Of a stretch of DNA of 64,000 nucleotides, positions 50,553-59,458 are shown in pieces. Under the pieces are notes generated by a model. That model saw only the letters and a list, made by a program, of their open reading frames with translations. It had not been told where the DNA came from and searched no databases. Each line of letters opens with the position of its first letter. The first letter of the stretch is position 1. Source of the DNA: Thermoproteota archaeon (GTDB taxonomy: Archaea; Korarchaeota; Korarchaeia; Korarchaeales; Korarchaeaceae); assembly GCA_030130125.1 (NCBI GenBank), contig JARZZM010000013.1, positions 62,001-126,000 on the forward strand, in the 5' to 3' direction. A program made the translations under genes and the position numbers.

Positions 50553-53180
50553 TCAGCCGACCTCACCCCTTATAATTTTCTCTATCTCACTCTGGAACCT
50601 CCTCAAAGCTGCCATCTTATCCTCCATGAATATCAGGTCACTCAGACCCTCCAGAACTATGTTGTGGGCGAAGGGCGTGGGCACATCCACCATGCCTATG
50701 TCAACGACCCTTATCCTACCGCTCTCTATGCCGCCCACCACCTCCTCAGCCCTCTCAACATCCATGTAATCCTCCAAGATCTCTCTATAAGCTTCCTTAA
50801 GCAGGGGAAATCCTTCTATCTTCTCGACTATCCTGAGGAGACTCTGAGCACTTATCTGCTGCTTGTTAACGCTGATCTCGTATCCCTTGTAGTTTCTGAG
50901 GACCATCAATCCCCTAGCAGCTACGTGCCTGAACCTCCTCCTGAGGAGCTCCGTCTTCGCCAGAGCCTTCTCTAGTACATCCCTGAGGTCCCATCCCACC
51001 AAATCCTCTATCGTTGCGACAGGCTTAACTCCCCTAGGATATATAATCGCGAATCCAGTATCTTTAACCGCTATCCCCAGGTTCCTCCTCACCTTCCTCC
51101 CAGCTATATAGGCTAGGGCCCTTGAGAGGGCGTCATTGGTCCTCCGGCCGTAGAGGGAGTGGGTCACTTGGTGTATCCTCCCCTCCTCATCTACGTAGCT
51201 CTCAACCAAGATGACCTCGTGGGACGGCATATCCTCCACGCTCACGCCGAGAGACTTCAGGTAGAGGTACTGCTGTCTCAGGTAGTTGTATATGGCGAGG
51301 GCCGCCATCCTGTTCGCATTGCTCATCCTCATTATCATGCTAACAAGCTCCCTCTTAGTGGCCCCCTCCTCGAGCATCTTGAAGAACTCGCCCCTGAACT
51401 TCCCAATCTCCAAGGCGAGCTCGTAGCTGAGAGGAAGCATCTCCGAGAACCACGCAGGCACTGTCGGCTTCTGATCGAAGGCTGGCCTGACCTTGACCCT
51501 CAGCCCTCTCGCCGACACGAACTCATAGACCTTTCCGCCCAGCACGAACCTGTCCCCAGGCATGAGCCTCTCTAGAAAGCCCTCTTCCAAGTTCCCCACG
51601 TACCTGCCCTCCGTGGTGTACACCTTGGCGGCGACCTCGTCGGGTATCGTCCCTATGTTGGTGGCGTAGATCACCCTAGCGTACTTCCCCCTCCTACCGA
51701 ATACCCCCTCCTCCGGGTCGTACCATATCTTCCCGTATACCTTCCTGCTCTCCAGCTGGGTGTACTCCCCGGCTAGGTACCTGAGGATGGACTCGAAATC
51801 CTCCCAGCTCAGGTCCACGTAGGGATAGGCCGACCTCACGAGATTATAGGCGTCCTCGACCCTCCACTTACTCTCGACGGCCATTCCCACTATATGCTGC
51901 GCCAGCACGTCGAGGGGCCTCCTAGGAATGTGCACCCTGTCCAGCCTGCCCGCTAACGCTTCACGGAGCATGACCGCAACCTCGACAGCATCATCTCTAT
52001 CCGCGACAATGAACCTGCCCTTAGAGACCTCGTGGAGCCTGTGACCGGCCCTACCGATCCTCTGCAATGCCCTAGTCACTGATTTGGGACTGCCTATCTG
52101 CACCACCAGATCTATGTAGCCTATGTCGATGCCCAGCTCCAAGCTAGTGGAGCTCACTATCGCCTTGAGCTCCCCTCTCTTCAGCCTTTCCTCCACCTCA
52201 CCCCTCACATCCCTAGAGAGGGAGCTGTGGTGAGCAGCTATCTTCTCGTCTATGTCCTCCACACTATCCTTCAGGACCTTCTTCAGGTGGAAGACGACCC
52301 TCTCGGTTCCGCTCCTCGTGTTGGTGAATATGAGGGTAGTGGTATGCTCCTTTATGAGCTTGGAAATGAGCTTGTACATCCTAGCCGAGACCACTTCCGT
52401 GGGCGTGTTCACCAGATCGCTCACCGGTGATAGCAGAGCTAGGTCGAGGGCCTTGGCCCAGTTGGTCTCGACTATCAAGCAGTCCCTAGCCCTGCCATTC
52501 TCGTAGCCCACCAAGAACTTGGCGACCTCATCGAGGGGATTTATCGTGGCCGATAGACCTATCCTGATGAAGTTCCTGCCTACCAGCCACCTCAACCTCT
52601 CTAGAGAGAGGGAGAGATGGGTACCCCTCTTGTTCTCCACTAAGCTGTGGATCTCATCCACTATGACCCACTTAACGGTCTTCAGCTTCTCCCTGAACTT
52701 GGGAGCCGTTAGAATGATGCCCAGCGTCTCGGGAGTCGTTATGAGTATGTGAGGCGGCTTTCTAAGCTGCTTGGCTTTTTCACTGGAAGGAGTATCACCA
52801 GTCCTTACTGCATGTCTTATCTCCGGTAGATTAGGCGAAAGCTCCCTTATCTCTCTGAGAGGGACCTCTAGGTTCCTGTATATGTCGTTGTTCAGCGCCC
52901 TCAGCGGGGAAATGTATATGGCGTAAACCGAGTCCTGGAGCTCCCCCCTCTCACCCATCTCCAAGAGCTCACTTATTATGGACAGGAAGGCCGTCAGGGT
53001 CTTGCCCGTGCCCGTGGGGCTGGTGACCAAGACATTCCTACCCTCATGGATCGGAACCACAGCGTATCTCTGTGGAGGACTTAGATCGACGAACTTGGAG
53101 TCGAACCAGAGGGCTACAGCCGGGTGGAGCACCTCAAGCACTTCCGCTTTAGTGTACTCCCTGAGGGCCCTAGCTATCAT
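50553..53180 (-). CDS. Lhr-family ATP-dependent DNA helicase
   Basis: An 875-residue superfamily 2 helicase. Walker A SPTGTGKT (54-61), DEIH box (175-178), TATINP motif III region, and QRIGRAGHR motif VI define both RecA domains. About 430 C-terminal residues form the Lhr winged-helix and core-extension domains. Archaeal Lhr proteins (Hel112 type) unwind or remodel DNA in repair. The start MIARALREYTKAEV is a natural beginning, though no close ribosome-binding site is seen. HAD and phosphoesterase genes lie upstream on the same strand across a 258-bp spacer. Confidence 0.93.
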   Translation of the reverse strand: MIARALREYTKAEVLEVLHPAVALWFDSKFVDLSPPQRYAVVPIHEGRNVLVTSPTGTGKTLTAFLSIISELLEMGERGELQDSVYAIYISPLRALNNDIYRNLEVPLREIRELSPNLPEIRHAVRTGDTPSSEKAKQLRKPPHILITTPETLGIILTAPKFREKLKTVKWVIVDEIHSLVENKRGTHLSLSLERLRWLVGRNFIRIGLSATINPLDEVAKFLVGYENGRARDCLIVETNWAKALDLALLSPVSDLVNTPTEVVSARMYKLISKLIKEHTTTLIFTNTRSGTERVVFHLKKVLKDSVEDIDEKIAAHHSSLSRDVRGEVEERLKRGELKAIVSSTSLELGIDIGYIDLVVQIGSPKSVTRALQRIGRAGHRLHEVSKGRFIVADRDDAVEVAVMLREALAGRLDRVHIPRRPLDVLAQHIVGMAVESKWRVEDAYNLVRSAYPYVDLSWEDFESILRYLAGEYTQLESRKVYGKIWYDPEEGVFGRRGKYARVIYATNIGTIPDEVAAKVYTTEGRYVGNLEEGFLERLMPGDRFVLGGKVYEFVSARGLRVKVRPAFDQKPTVPAWFSEMLPLSYELALEIGKFRGEFFKMLEEGATKRELVSMIMRMSNANRMAALAIYNYLRQQYLYLKSLGVSVEDMPSHEVILVESYVDEEGRIHQVTHSLYGRRTNDALSRALAYIAGRKVRRNLGIAVKDTGFAIIYPRGVKPVATIEDLVGWDLRDVLEKALAKTELLRRRFRHVAARGLMVLRNYKGYEISVNKQQISAQSLLRIVEKIEGFPLLKEAYREILEDYMDVERAEEVVGGIESGRIRVVDIGMVDVPTPFAHNIVLEGLSDLIFMEDKMAALRRFQSEIEKIIRGEVG

Positions 53181-53438
53181 GAATACCGCGCTTCATACAG
53201 GGAGGGTTTGATAACCTTGGTGGGCACCGCTTCCGATCTTAAACGAAAATGTAGAAAATTAAATGGTAAACAATTTAATGATACTTATTTTAGCTTCCTT
53301 AAACGACATGCTAATATCGTATAATTACCTAAATTGGTAACATTGTTCCGGAAAGGCAGGCCATCGCATGGTATCGGTGAGGAAAGGTGGAGGAGTCCCC
53401 CTGCAAATGACCACTTAGCGTTGCAAGCTCGATGGGAT
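53181..53438. other. AT-rich spacer without a gene
   Basis: No gene is seen. 53240-53345 is AT-rich and may contain the Lhr promoter. The part from 53345 to 53438 is GC-richer and contains TGAGGAAAGGTGGAGGAGTCCCCC; I looked for RNase P, SRP or C/D RNA features and could not complete any of them. Confidence 0.4.
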
Positions 53439-53945
53439 CTACTCTTTCCCAACTAGCATTTCGAAGGTTCCATCGGGCCTGTGCAGGAAGAGAAGAGCTT
53501 CGGGAAAGATCTTTCTGACCTCCAACAGCGTCTCCAAATCGTCATCGTGATACTCGACCACCTCGCAGCCCAGTTTCCTAACTAAGGAGGGTTTCAGTTC
53601 CCTATCCACTTGATAGTTGTCGTTGGGCCTCATGACCAGCTCGTCGAAGGGAATGCCAGCGGCCATGAGCTGGAGGATGGTATCCCTTCTGAGCCACTCG
53701 TATCTCCCTGTAATCAAAACGACCCTCAAACCTCTCTTCTTTGCATCGTGGACCATCTCTATAGCCCTGTATAACGGTCTATCCAGTTTCAGGAGGCTGG
53801 GATCCATGAAATCTCTCCAAAATTCCTTCTGAAGTTCGAACGGCAGCTCCCTCGGAGACCTCACTCCGAATCGGCTTATGGCCACCTCGAACCTGTTCCT
53901 GGCGTCGAATAGCGTGTTATCTATATCGAACACCGCGCATCTCAT
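53439..53945 (-). CDS. HAD-superfamily hydrolase
   Basis: A 168-residue HAD-fold phosphohydrolase. Motif I is FDIDNT (Asp nucleophile pair), motif II the Thr in LITGRYEW, and an acidic YHDDDLE near residue 130 is motif IV. The small cap and short length fit the HAD families related to polynucleotide phosphatases or 5'-nucleotidases, but the substrate is unknown. It shares one base with the upstream phosphoesterase stop, so the pair is coupled. Confidence 0.85.
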   Translation of the reverse strand: MRCAVFDIDNTLFDARNRFEVAISRFGVRSPRELPFELQKEFWRDFMDPSLLKLDRPLYRAIEMVHDAKKRGLRVVLITGRYEWLRRDTILQLMAAGIPFDELVMRPNDNYQVDRELKPSLVRKLGCEVVEYHDDDLETLLEVRKIFPEALLFLHRPDGTFEMLVGKE

Positions 53946-54700
53946 TAGAGCACCCTAGCAGCCCTCTTCACCACGCCGAGGGGACCCAGCTCCTCTACAC
54001 CCACCTCCTCGTCCACAATATAAACGATGAAATTATCCAGATTCACTCGCCTCAATAGGGGTGAGAGCAGACCGTTGCTCCCCACCCTCAGTATATCCGT
54101 CCCTGGAGCTAGTGGGGAAAGGGCGGGCAGGACGAGGACCTCGGCCCCCATGTAGTTTCCCCTGAGGAACACCTTGAGCTTGTGTCCTCCACCCAAATCG
54201 TCCCTGAGCGATATTGCTGGATGCTCATGCCCCATCACTATGAGATCCACCCCTTCTGGAATCGCTAGCAGTTCCTTATGCCCGTGAAAGTACATAATGT
54301 TACCAAGGATGAGGTAAGGATCCCTTATCTCAATGCCCTCTCTGAGGAGGATGGGGATCAGGTAGTTATCGTGGTTCCCCCTGACCACCTCGATCCTCAC
54401 ACCCTCCTCCCTCAGAGACCTTATCAGATCTAGGACCTCCCTCCACTCTTGACTGAGGGCCCCTCCGAACTCGTGCTTTATGTCACCGTTGAGGACCACC
54501 GTTTCCGGATCTCTCTCACTAATATACCTCAGAATTTCCCCTTTTATCCACGGGTACTGCTCATAAGGGAGTTCCACTCCTTTCTCCCTCAACGCATCCT
54601 CATAGCCCAAGTGGAGGTCCGCCACTACCAGCGTGCTGTTCACCATGGCTCCGTAGGGGAACACTTCGATACTGTTCGCGAGCAGGTATTTCCTCATCAC
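53945..54700 (-). CDS. Calcineurin-like metallophosphoesterase
   Basis: A 251-residue phosphoesterase with the full two-metal motif set: ADLHLG, NGDIKHE, RGNHD, FHGH and MGHEHP. It belongs to the small archaeal and bacterial Mre11-like group often found near Lhr-type helicases or DNA ligases and tied to DNA repair. Here it heads a transcript with the HAD hydrolase, and the Lhr helicase lies downstream on the same strand. Start is GTG 54700 or ATG 54697. Confidence 0.88.
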   Translation of the reverse strand: MMRKYLLANSIEVFPYGAMVNSTLVVADLHLGYEDALREKGVELPYEQYPWIKGEILRYISERDPETVVLNGDIKHEFGGALSQEWREVLDLIRSLREEGVRIEVVRGNHDNYLIPILLREGIEIRDPYLILGNIMYFHGHKELLAIPEGVDLIVMGHEHPAISLRDDLGGGHKLKVFLRGNYMGAEVLVLPALSPLAPGTDILRVGSNGLLSPLLRRVNLDNFIVYIVDEEVGVEELGPLGVVKRAARVL

Positions 54701-55069
54701 GGGATAGTCTAGGAGACTGGTTAATAAGCTCTAACCGAAAATGGATTGAGACCGAACTTTCCTTCTTGTCTTGTTGGCAAGGGAAAGGCGAAACACTTTC
54801 TTGAATGGAGTAGATGTAGGGCGCCACACTAGTAAATGCTGTGGAATGAAGGTAGAGCGAAAATGGATTAAGTAATAAATAAATATAATATCTTATAAAT
54901 ATAATATCTTAACACACAGAAAAGCACGGCGAATTATGTGGAAATGTCCCTGTTCTCGATCTAATGATGTCCAATAATATGATGTTCCAAAGTATATCTA
55001 TTCCATCTTTCGTCAAAAATTGAAGAATATTTAAATATGTATCAATCCAAATATTTTTGGTAGACATCA
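54701..55069. other. AT-rich spacer with short repeats
   Basis: No gene is seen. Two 15-base copies, CGAAAATGGATTGAG (54736-54750) and CGAAAATGGATTAAG (54858-54872), differ by one base. A perfect 16-bp tandem duplication follows at 54879-54910. The end (55025-55069) is very AT-rich and contains TTTAAATATG at 55029-55038, a likely TATA box for the gene at 55070, which would then be nearly leaderless. Confidence 0.45.
54879..54910. repeat. Perfect 16-bp tandem duplication
   Basis: ATAAATATAATATCTT occurs at 54879-54894 and again at 54895-54910 without mismatch. The short direct repeat is AT-only except for one C per copy and lies next to a pair of near-identical 15-base segments. It suggests slippage or a recombined insertion site. 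Confidence 0.6.
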
Positions 55070-55801
55070 ATGATCTCGAAAAGTAGAATAACTGCCTTGG
55101 TAATATCCGCCTCTTTGTTAATTATTTTGTCAGTTATCCTATCGTTCGCGCTTAACCCTCCGGAGTCTATGAGCCTTTCGATGGGACCCGTCTACTCCCC
55201 TCCCATCTCAAAGGTCAAGAAGGATCTATTGGACAGCTTCATGAATGTCACTTTAGAGAAATTAAAGGAAGACAGGGAATATAGTTTAAAGTATCTGAAT
55301 TTCACGCGATGGTTAGGCGAAACATACGGCCTCGCTTACGATGAACTTTTCTGGACCAGGGAAGAGCTTGTCAAGATAATGGAGAAGGCCAAGCAATTAG
55401 ACGAGGAGGCCGCCGACTGGCTCAAACAGGTGAACGCAACCCTCATCGTGGCCTTTACCCTGCCGCCGGGTACTAACCTGTCATATGCTAATATGATGGC
55501 GGATCTCATCTCCAAATATGCCCCAAACTTCAAGGCGGTCAAGGTGCAGGTCCTCTATAGCATAGACAGGTACAAGGTGAAGTACAAGGAAGGGTCCATG
55601 GATCTGTACCTGAGCATCATCAGGGCGTTCCTCCAGAGGAACCTCAGTATTAGAGTGAAGACCATTGAGCCATACGGAATAGGAAGCGTGGAAATCACGC
55701 CAGCAGATCTGGACAAGCTCACACCACAGTATCTGGAAAAGGCATTGGATGCGACCGAGGAAACGGCAAAGGGCGAGAAACCTAAAGCTTACCGACTATA
55801 A
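55070..55801 (+). CDS. Membrane-anchored protein of unknown function
   Basis: A 243-residue protein with one N-terminal membrane segment (about 8-28), then an extracytoplasmic part: a charged helical region (KKDLLDSFMNVTLEKLKEDREY) and an alpha/beta domain (VAFTLPPGTNLSYANMMADLI, VKVQVLYSIDRYKV, LSIRVKTIEPYGIGSVEI). I do not recognise it. It stops at TAA 55799, but Cys-rich coding-like sequence continues downstream in shifted frames, so this may be only the front part of a longer, broken gene. TATA-like TTTAAATATG lies about 35 bp upstream. Confidence 0.6.
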   Translation: MISKSRITALVISASLLIILSVILSFALNPPESMSLSMGPVYSPPISKVKKDLLDSFMNVTLEKLKEDREYSLKYLNFTRWLGETYGLAYDELFWTREELVKIMEKAKQLDEEAADWLKQVNATLIVAFTLPPGTNLSYANMMADLISKYAPNFKAVKVQVLYSIDRYKVKYKEGSMDLYLSIIRAFLQRNLSIRVKTIEPYGIGSVEITPADLDKLTPQYLEKALDATEETAKGEKPKAYRL

Positions 55802-56266
55802 GTCAGCTTGGGAATGTGGGCAATGGTATCAGGGACCTGTAACGGTCTATAACACGAATTTTCACTGGAAGTGGTGGTTCTGGCATTTCTGCGGAGGTTG
55901 GGGTGAATCAGGCTGTAAGATGTACGCACCTGAGGAGAGCGATGGTGTGACATTCATTACAATCGCTGGATGCATTTTCTTATGGAAGGAGATTATATCT
56001 TCGGCCTTATAGACTCTCCGGGGTGAGAATACGCAAGTAACTGTGGAGGAACCTGCGGGTCAGCTAATACTAAATTTCATGGTTTTTGCGCCGTTACATA
56101 CGCGAAAATGAGCCCTTACATAAGGTTTTACTCTTATTATATGATAGCTGATTATACACTGACCTATCACAGCACATACGGATGCCCGTATTATTCATAT
56201 TGCGGCTGCATGGGTTCGTGTAATTACCCTCAGGTGTTTATCGTAAACGTGATAAGAATACCATAG
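55802..56266 (+). pseudogene. Cys/Tyr-rich continuation, frameshifted remnant
   Basis: Coding-like sequence follows the stop of the previous gene. In one frame (about 55800-55975) it reads SAWECGQWYQGPV, WKWWFWHFCGGWGESGCKM and TFITIAGC. In the frame of the upstream gene it then reads GDYIFGLIDSPG, a TGA at 56024, EYASNCGGTCGSANTKFHG, SPYIRFYSYYMIADY and CPYYSYCGCMGSCNYP, ending at TAG 56264. Two opposite shifts plus one stop thus separate it from the upstream gene. The Cys and aromatic content suggests a disulfide-rich secreted domain. It may be decay, sequencing error or an unknown recoding; decay is most likely. Confidence 0.5.
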
Positions 56267-56611
56267 TCTATAGATCTCCAGAATTTGTGGAAGTACCTAT
56301 TTTTTTTACCAACTTTAATGTACCATATGCTACTTTTATTGAGTGGTGAGTGGTTACCTCCACTTAAGAGGCTCAGCCACCCAGGCTTGCCAAGTAAATT
56401 TGATACTACACTCCCTACCCTTTCCGATTAATTCTTCTCTTATCTCAATAATTAATAATTCCTCTTTCTTTTTAATACGGGAAACGAACTTTAAATCGAA
56501 CAACAAAGACAGCTAGGCGCAAAAGAAAGAGTCAATATGCAATAAGGAGAAAAGGTTAGAGATCTCTTTAGATACATTTGAATATTTGATGCCAGTGTAG
56601 ATACTAGGAAA
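56267..56611. other. Gene-free AT-rich spacer
   Basis: No gene is seen. A T8 run within CTATTTTTTTTACC (about 56296-56309) shortly after the remnant gene could end its transcript. The rest is AT-rich and includes the promoter region of the MntA/HepT pair, for example TTTTAATACGG near 56471. A 93-codon minus-strand frame (56491-56772) is antisense to the MntA gene and not credible. Confidence 0.4.
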
Positions 56612-57034
56612 ATGGAAAGGAGAAGAGTGCATATGTCCACCCTCAGAAATAGACTTAAGTTAGTAGAGCGAGAATTAAAGAGGAGAGGTATAGTAGCGAT
56701 TATACTCTTCGGTTCCTCGCTAAAAGGAAGAATCCATCCACTTAGCGATGTGGACATTGCCGTTCTCTTCAAAGATGAACCGCTAGAGCGTGATATCGAA
56801 TGGTTATATCTGGAGCTTCAAAGATATCTCAGGAGAGAAGTAGATCTCATCATCCTCAATAAGGCTCCTCCCAGAATAAGATTTTCTGCCTTGAAAGGTG
56901 AACTGCTTTACGTTGGAGACGAGAGAGAACTAATCCACTTCATGACTAAGGTTTACGACGAGTGGGCTGATTTGGAGTATCTCAGGAGAGTGATCTGGAA
57001 TTACACGGAGAGGTGGCTGACCGTTGGAGGTTGA
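56612..57034 (+). CDS. mntA: MNT-domain nucleotidyltransferase (MntA antitoxin type)
   Basis: A minimal nucleotidyltransferase of 140 residues. The motif GSSLKGRIHPLSDVDIAVLF gives G34-S35 and the two metal Asp47 and Asp49 (GSx10DxD), with a later EVDLIIL strand providing the third acidic residue. Such proteins act as antitoxins that transfer AMP onto a HEPN partner, and the partner follows directly. The start is ATG 56612 or ATG 56633. The end slightly overlaps the region before the HepT start. Confidence 0.88.
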   Translation: MERRRVHMSTLRNRLKLVERELKRRGIVAIILFGSSLKGRIHPLSDVDIAVLFKDEPLERDIEWLYLELQRYLRREVDLIILNKAPPRIRFSALKGELLYVGDERELIHFMTKVYDEWADLEYLRRVIWNYTERWLTVGG

Positions 57035-57035
57035 C

Positions 57036-57446
57036 ATGGAAGCGGTCAAGTCCAGAATAGAGCTACTGAGGGGATATTTATCCTCCTTAGAGGAACTGAA
57101 ATCGAACGAGGAAGAATTTTACAAATCCTTGGTATACCGAATGGCGGTGGAAAGACTTTTGCATCTGTCCATTGAATGTCTTTTAGACATACCGCAGCAC
57201 ATAGCTGCGGCTAAGGGGCATAGGCCTCCTGAGAGTTATGCTGATACTATCACAGTGCTCGAGGAAGCCGGACTTGTACCTCCTGAGAGAGCAGACACTT
57301 ATAGGAGGATTGCTAGGTTCCGAAATGTCCTAGTTCACGCGTACGTATCAATAGACCCAGATAGAGTTTTTGAGTTTTGGATGAGAGAGTTGGAGGATCT
57401 CAGGGAAATGGCGAGGGACCTCATGAACGCCGCTACCGATCCCTAG
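57036..57446 (+). CDS. hepT: HEPN-domain ribonuclease toxin (HepT, DUF86)
   Basis: A 136-residue helical HEPN protein, the toxin of the MntA/HepT module. The active-site motif RNVLVHAY gives Arg96 and His101 (RNxxxH) and Tyr103, the residue that MntA-type partners modify in characterised systems. I used ATG 57036, 4 nt after GGAGGT; an upstream TTG at 57024 is in frame. It directly follows mntA, as usual. The module lies in an accessory patch and may serve plasmid-like maintenance or phage defence. Confidence 0.88.
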   Translation: MEAVKSRIELLRGYLSSLEELKSNEEEFYKSLVYRMAVERLLHLSIECLLDIPQHIAAAKGHRPPESYADTITVLEEAGLVPPERADTYRRIARFRNVLVHAYVSIDPDRVFEFWMRELEDLREMARDLMNAATDP

Positions 57447-57501
57447 TGCATCGCGTTCCTCATAGGGGAACCACTTTTACTGAGAGTAGAGGTTGTGGTT
57501 G

Positions 57502-59343
57502 ATGTATTGGGAAGATGCCATGGAGTACTTCCCCTATAAGCCACGTAGATTTCAGAGGGAGGCTATAGTCTCCATAAGGTCGGCAGTGGAGGAAGGCAGG
57601 GGGTTCTGTCTCCACGCCCCAACTGGATTTGGGAAGACACCAGTGGTCCTCGCGGCATTGCTTCCGATAATAGAGGAGATGGATGGAGCCATTATATGGG
57701 CTGTCAGGACTGGGAACGAGACAGACAGACCCATAGAGGAGCTGAAACTGATTAGCAGGAGGAAGTCCGTTTTCGGCCTCTCCTTCAGGGGTAAGAGGGA
57801 CATGTGTCCCCTCGCTAGAGATCTAGGAGTCACCAGCTACGAGGGAGTGGGGACCCTCTGCAGGATGAGGAGGGACAAGTGCCCCTACCACAGGAACCTG
57901 AAGAGGTTAAAGGGCGAGGAAGTAGTCCCCCCTCCTAATCCCCTCACGTTCTCTGAGACTTTCGAACTCGCGAGGGAGATGAAGGTATGCCCCTACTTCC
58001 TCCAGATTGCCTTTCTAGAGTACTCCCACGTTATCTCACTCAGCTACAACTACGTCCTCTCTCCCTTGGGATGGGTCATCAGGCACAAGGTACCCTTCAG
58101 GGAGTCCGTACTCGTCGTCGATGAGGCCCATAACATAGAGAGGGCCGCAATGGAGTTGAATAGCAAGAGTGTGACCTCGACAACCGTGGAGAGGGCCCTG
58201 AAGGAGGTTAAGAGGCACGATCCGGATGACGAGACCGGTTTAGGAGAGAAGCTCTCCTCAACCCTCACATTCATGTCCCAAGTAGCGGTCTCGGAGGACG
58301 GAGTGTTCGACCTGGATTCCTTTCTCGGGGAGACGGATCTGGGTCCGGACGACATAAAGGCCATGTACGCGATAGCGGAGGAGGTGTATCGGGACCAGAT
58401 GAGGAGAAGCAAGGAACCGCGCTCCTACCTCAACTCCATGGCGGAGTTCCTCATCGTGGCCTTGGAGAAGAGAGGGCAGGAGGGAGTAGCTTACCTCTAC
58501 TCCAAGGAGAGGTCGGGTATTAAGCTGGAGGTGTGGGACATGAGGACCAAGGAGTCCTTGGCCCCGGTATGGAATGACTTCTACAGCGTCGTCTTCATGT
58601 CAGGCACGCTCGAGCCAATAGACGCATTCGCCGAAACCGCGGGCGTCGAGAATTGCGCCAGGATGAGCATACCCTCGATGGCCGATCCTGAGAAAGTGAG
58701 GAGCCTTATAGTGAGCGGAGTGAGCACCAAGGGAGAGGAACTCTCGGCTGAGATGGTCAGGAGGTACCTCAGAGTCGTAGACGCGTTTCTATCGCTCCCA
58801 GGAAACTTAGCTATATTCACGGCCAGCTACAGGATTCAAGAGGAGGTACTCCCCGGAATAAAGGAGCTCGCAGAGGACCACGGGAGGCACATGTTCGTAG
58901 AGAGGAGGGATATGCCCGGTGATGAGGCGAGCTGGATACTCAGGGAGTTCAAGTCTCTACCTAAACTAGGGAAGGAAGGCCTTCTGGTGGCGCCTGCCGG
59001 GGGTAGATTCGCGGAGGGAGCCGATTTCCCCGGAGAGGAGTTGGAGGGGGTGATGCTCTTGGGAATACCATTCGACCGCCTCACCACAAAGACCAGACTC
59101 TTCATCGAGTACAATCAGAGGATCTACGGGAAGAAGAGGGGAAGATACCTGTCATACGTGGTTCCGGCCCTCAGAAGAGCTTCCCAAGCGTTGGGAAGGG
59201 TCATCAGATCGGAAGAGGACGAAGGAATCTTCGTTCTGGCGGATGAAAGATATATGAGGCGCACTTACTTCAAACTACTCCCGGACTTCGTCAAACAAAA
59301 TGTGAGCTTGGCCAGGTGGGATGAGATAAAACCCCCATACTGA
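57502..59343 (+). CDS. XPD/Rad3-family DNA helicase with 4Fe-4S domain
   Basis: A 613-residue superfamily 2 helicase of the XPD/DinG group. Walker A is APTGFGKT (39-46); four Cys (102, 120, 127, 163) form the iron-sulfur domain typical of XPD; the DEAH box is VVDEAHNIE. The C-terminal RecA domain has a Q-x-x-GRVIR motif VI (ALGRVIRSEED). It unwinds DNA 5' to 3' in repair. ATG 57502 is preceded by GAGGT; TTG 57493 is an alternative. It begins 55 bp after hepT, probably a chance neighbour. Confidence 0.92.
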   Translation: MYWEDAMEYFPYKPRRFQREAIVSIRSAVEEGRGFCLHAPTGFGKTPVVLAALLPIIEEMDGAIIWAVRTGNETDRPIEELKLISRRKSVFGLSFRGKRDMCPLARDLGVTSYEGVGTLCRMRRDKCPYHRNLKRLKGEEVVPPPNPLTFSETFELAREMKVCPYFLQIAFLEYSHVISLSYNYVLSPLGWVIRHKVPFRESVLVVDEAHNIERAAMELNSKSVTSTTVERALKEVKRHDPDDETGLGEKLSSTLTFMSQVAVSEDGVFDLDSFLGETDLGPDDIKAMYAIAEEVYRDQMRRSKEPRSYLNSMAEFLIVALEKRGQEGVAYLYSKERSGIKLEVWDMRTKESLAPVWNDFYSVVFMSGTLEPIDAFAETAGVENCARMSIPSMADPEKVRSLIVSGVSTKGEELSAEMVRRYLRVVDAFLSLPGNLAIFTASYRIQEEVLPGIKELAEDHGRHMFVERRDMPGDEASWILREFKSLPKLGKEGLLVAPAGGRFAEGADFPGEELEGVMLLGIPFDRLTTKTRLFIEYNQRIYGKKRGRYLSYVVPALRRASQALGRVIRSEEDEGIFVLADERYMRRTYFKLLPDFVKQNVSLARWDEIKPPY

Positions 59344-59458
59344 GGTCGAACATGGAAACTCTAGGGAAGGATCGATCGTGGTCCTCTCCCATCCTGAGAC
59401 TGCTTGTATTATCTGGATCGAACTCAAAAGTTATTATTGCGGGCAGCCGTAACCTTGG

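Noticed and set aside
53345-53438. Possible RNase P RNA because of TGAGGAAAGG followed by AGTCCCCC
   Set aside because: The other conserved RNase P regions are absent and the stretch is far too short.
56491-56772. 93-codon minus-strand open frame
   Set aside because: Antisense to the MntA gene and without recognisable features.
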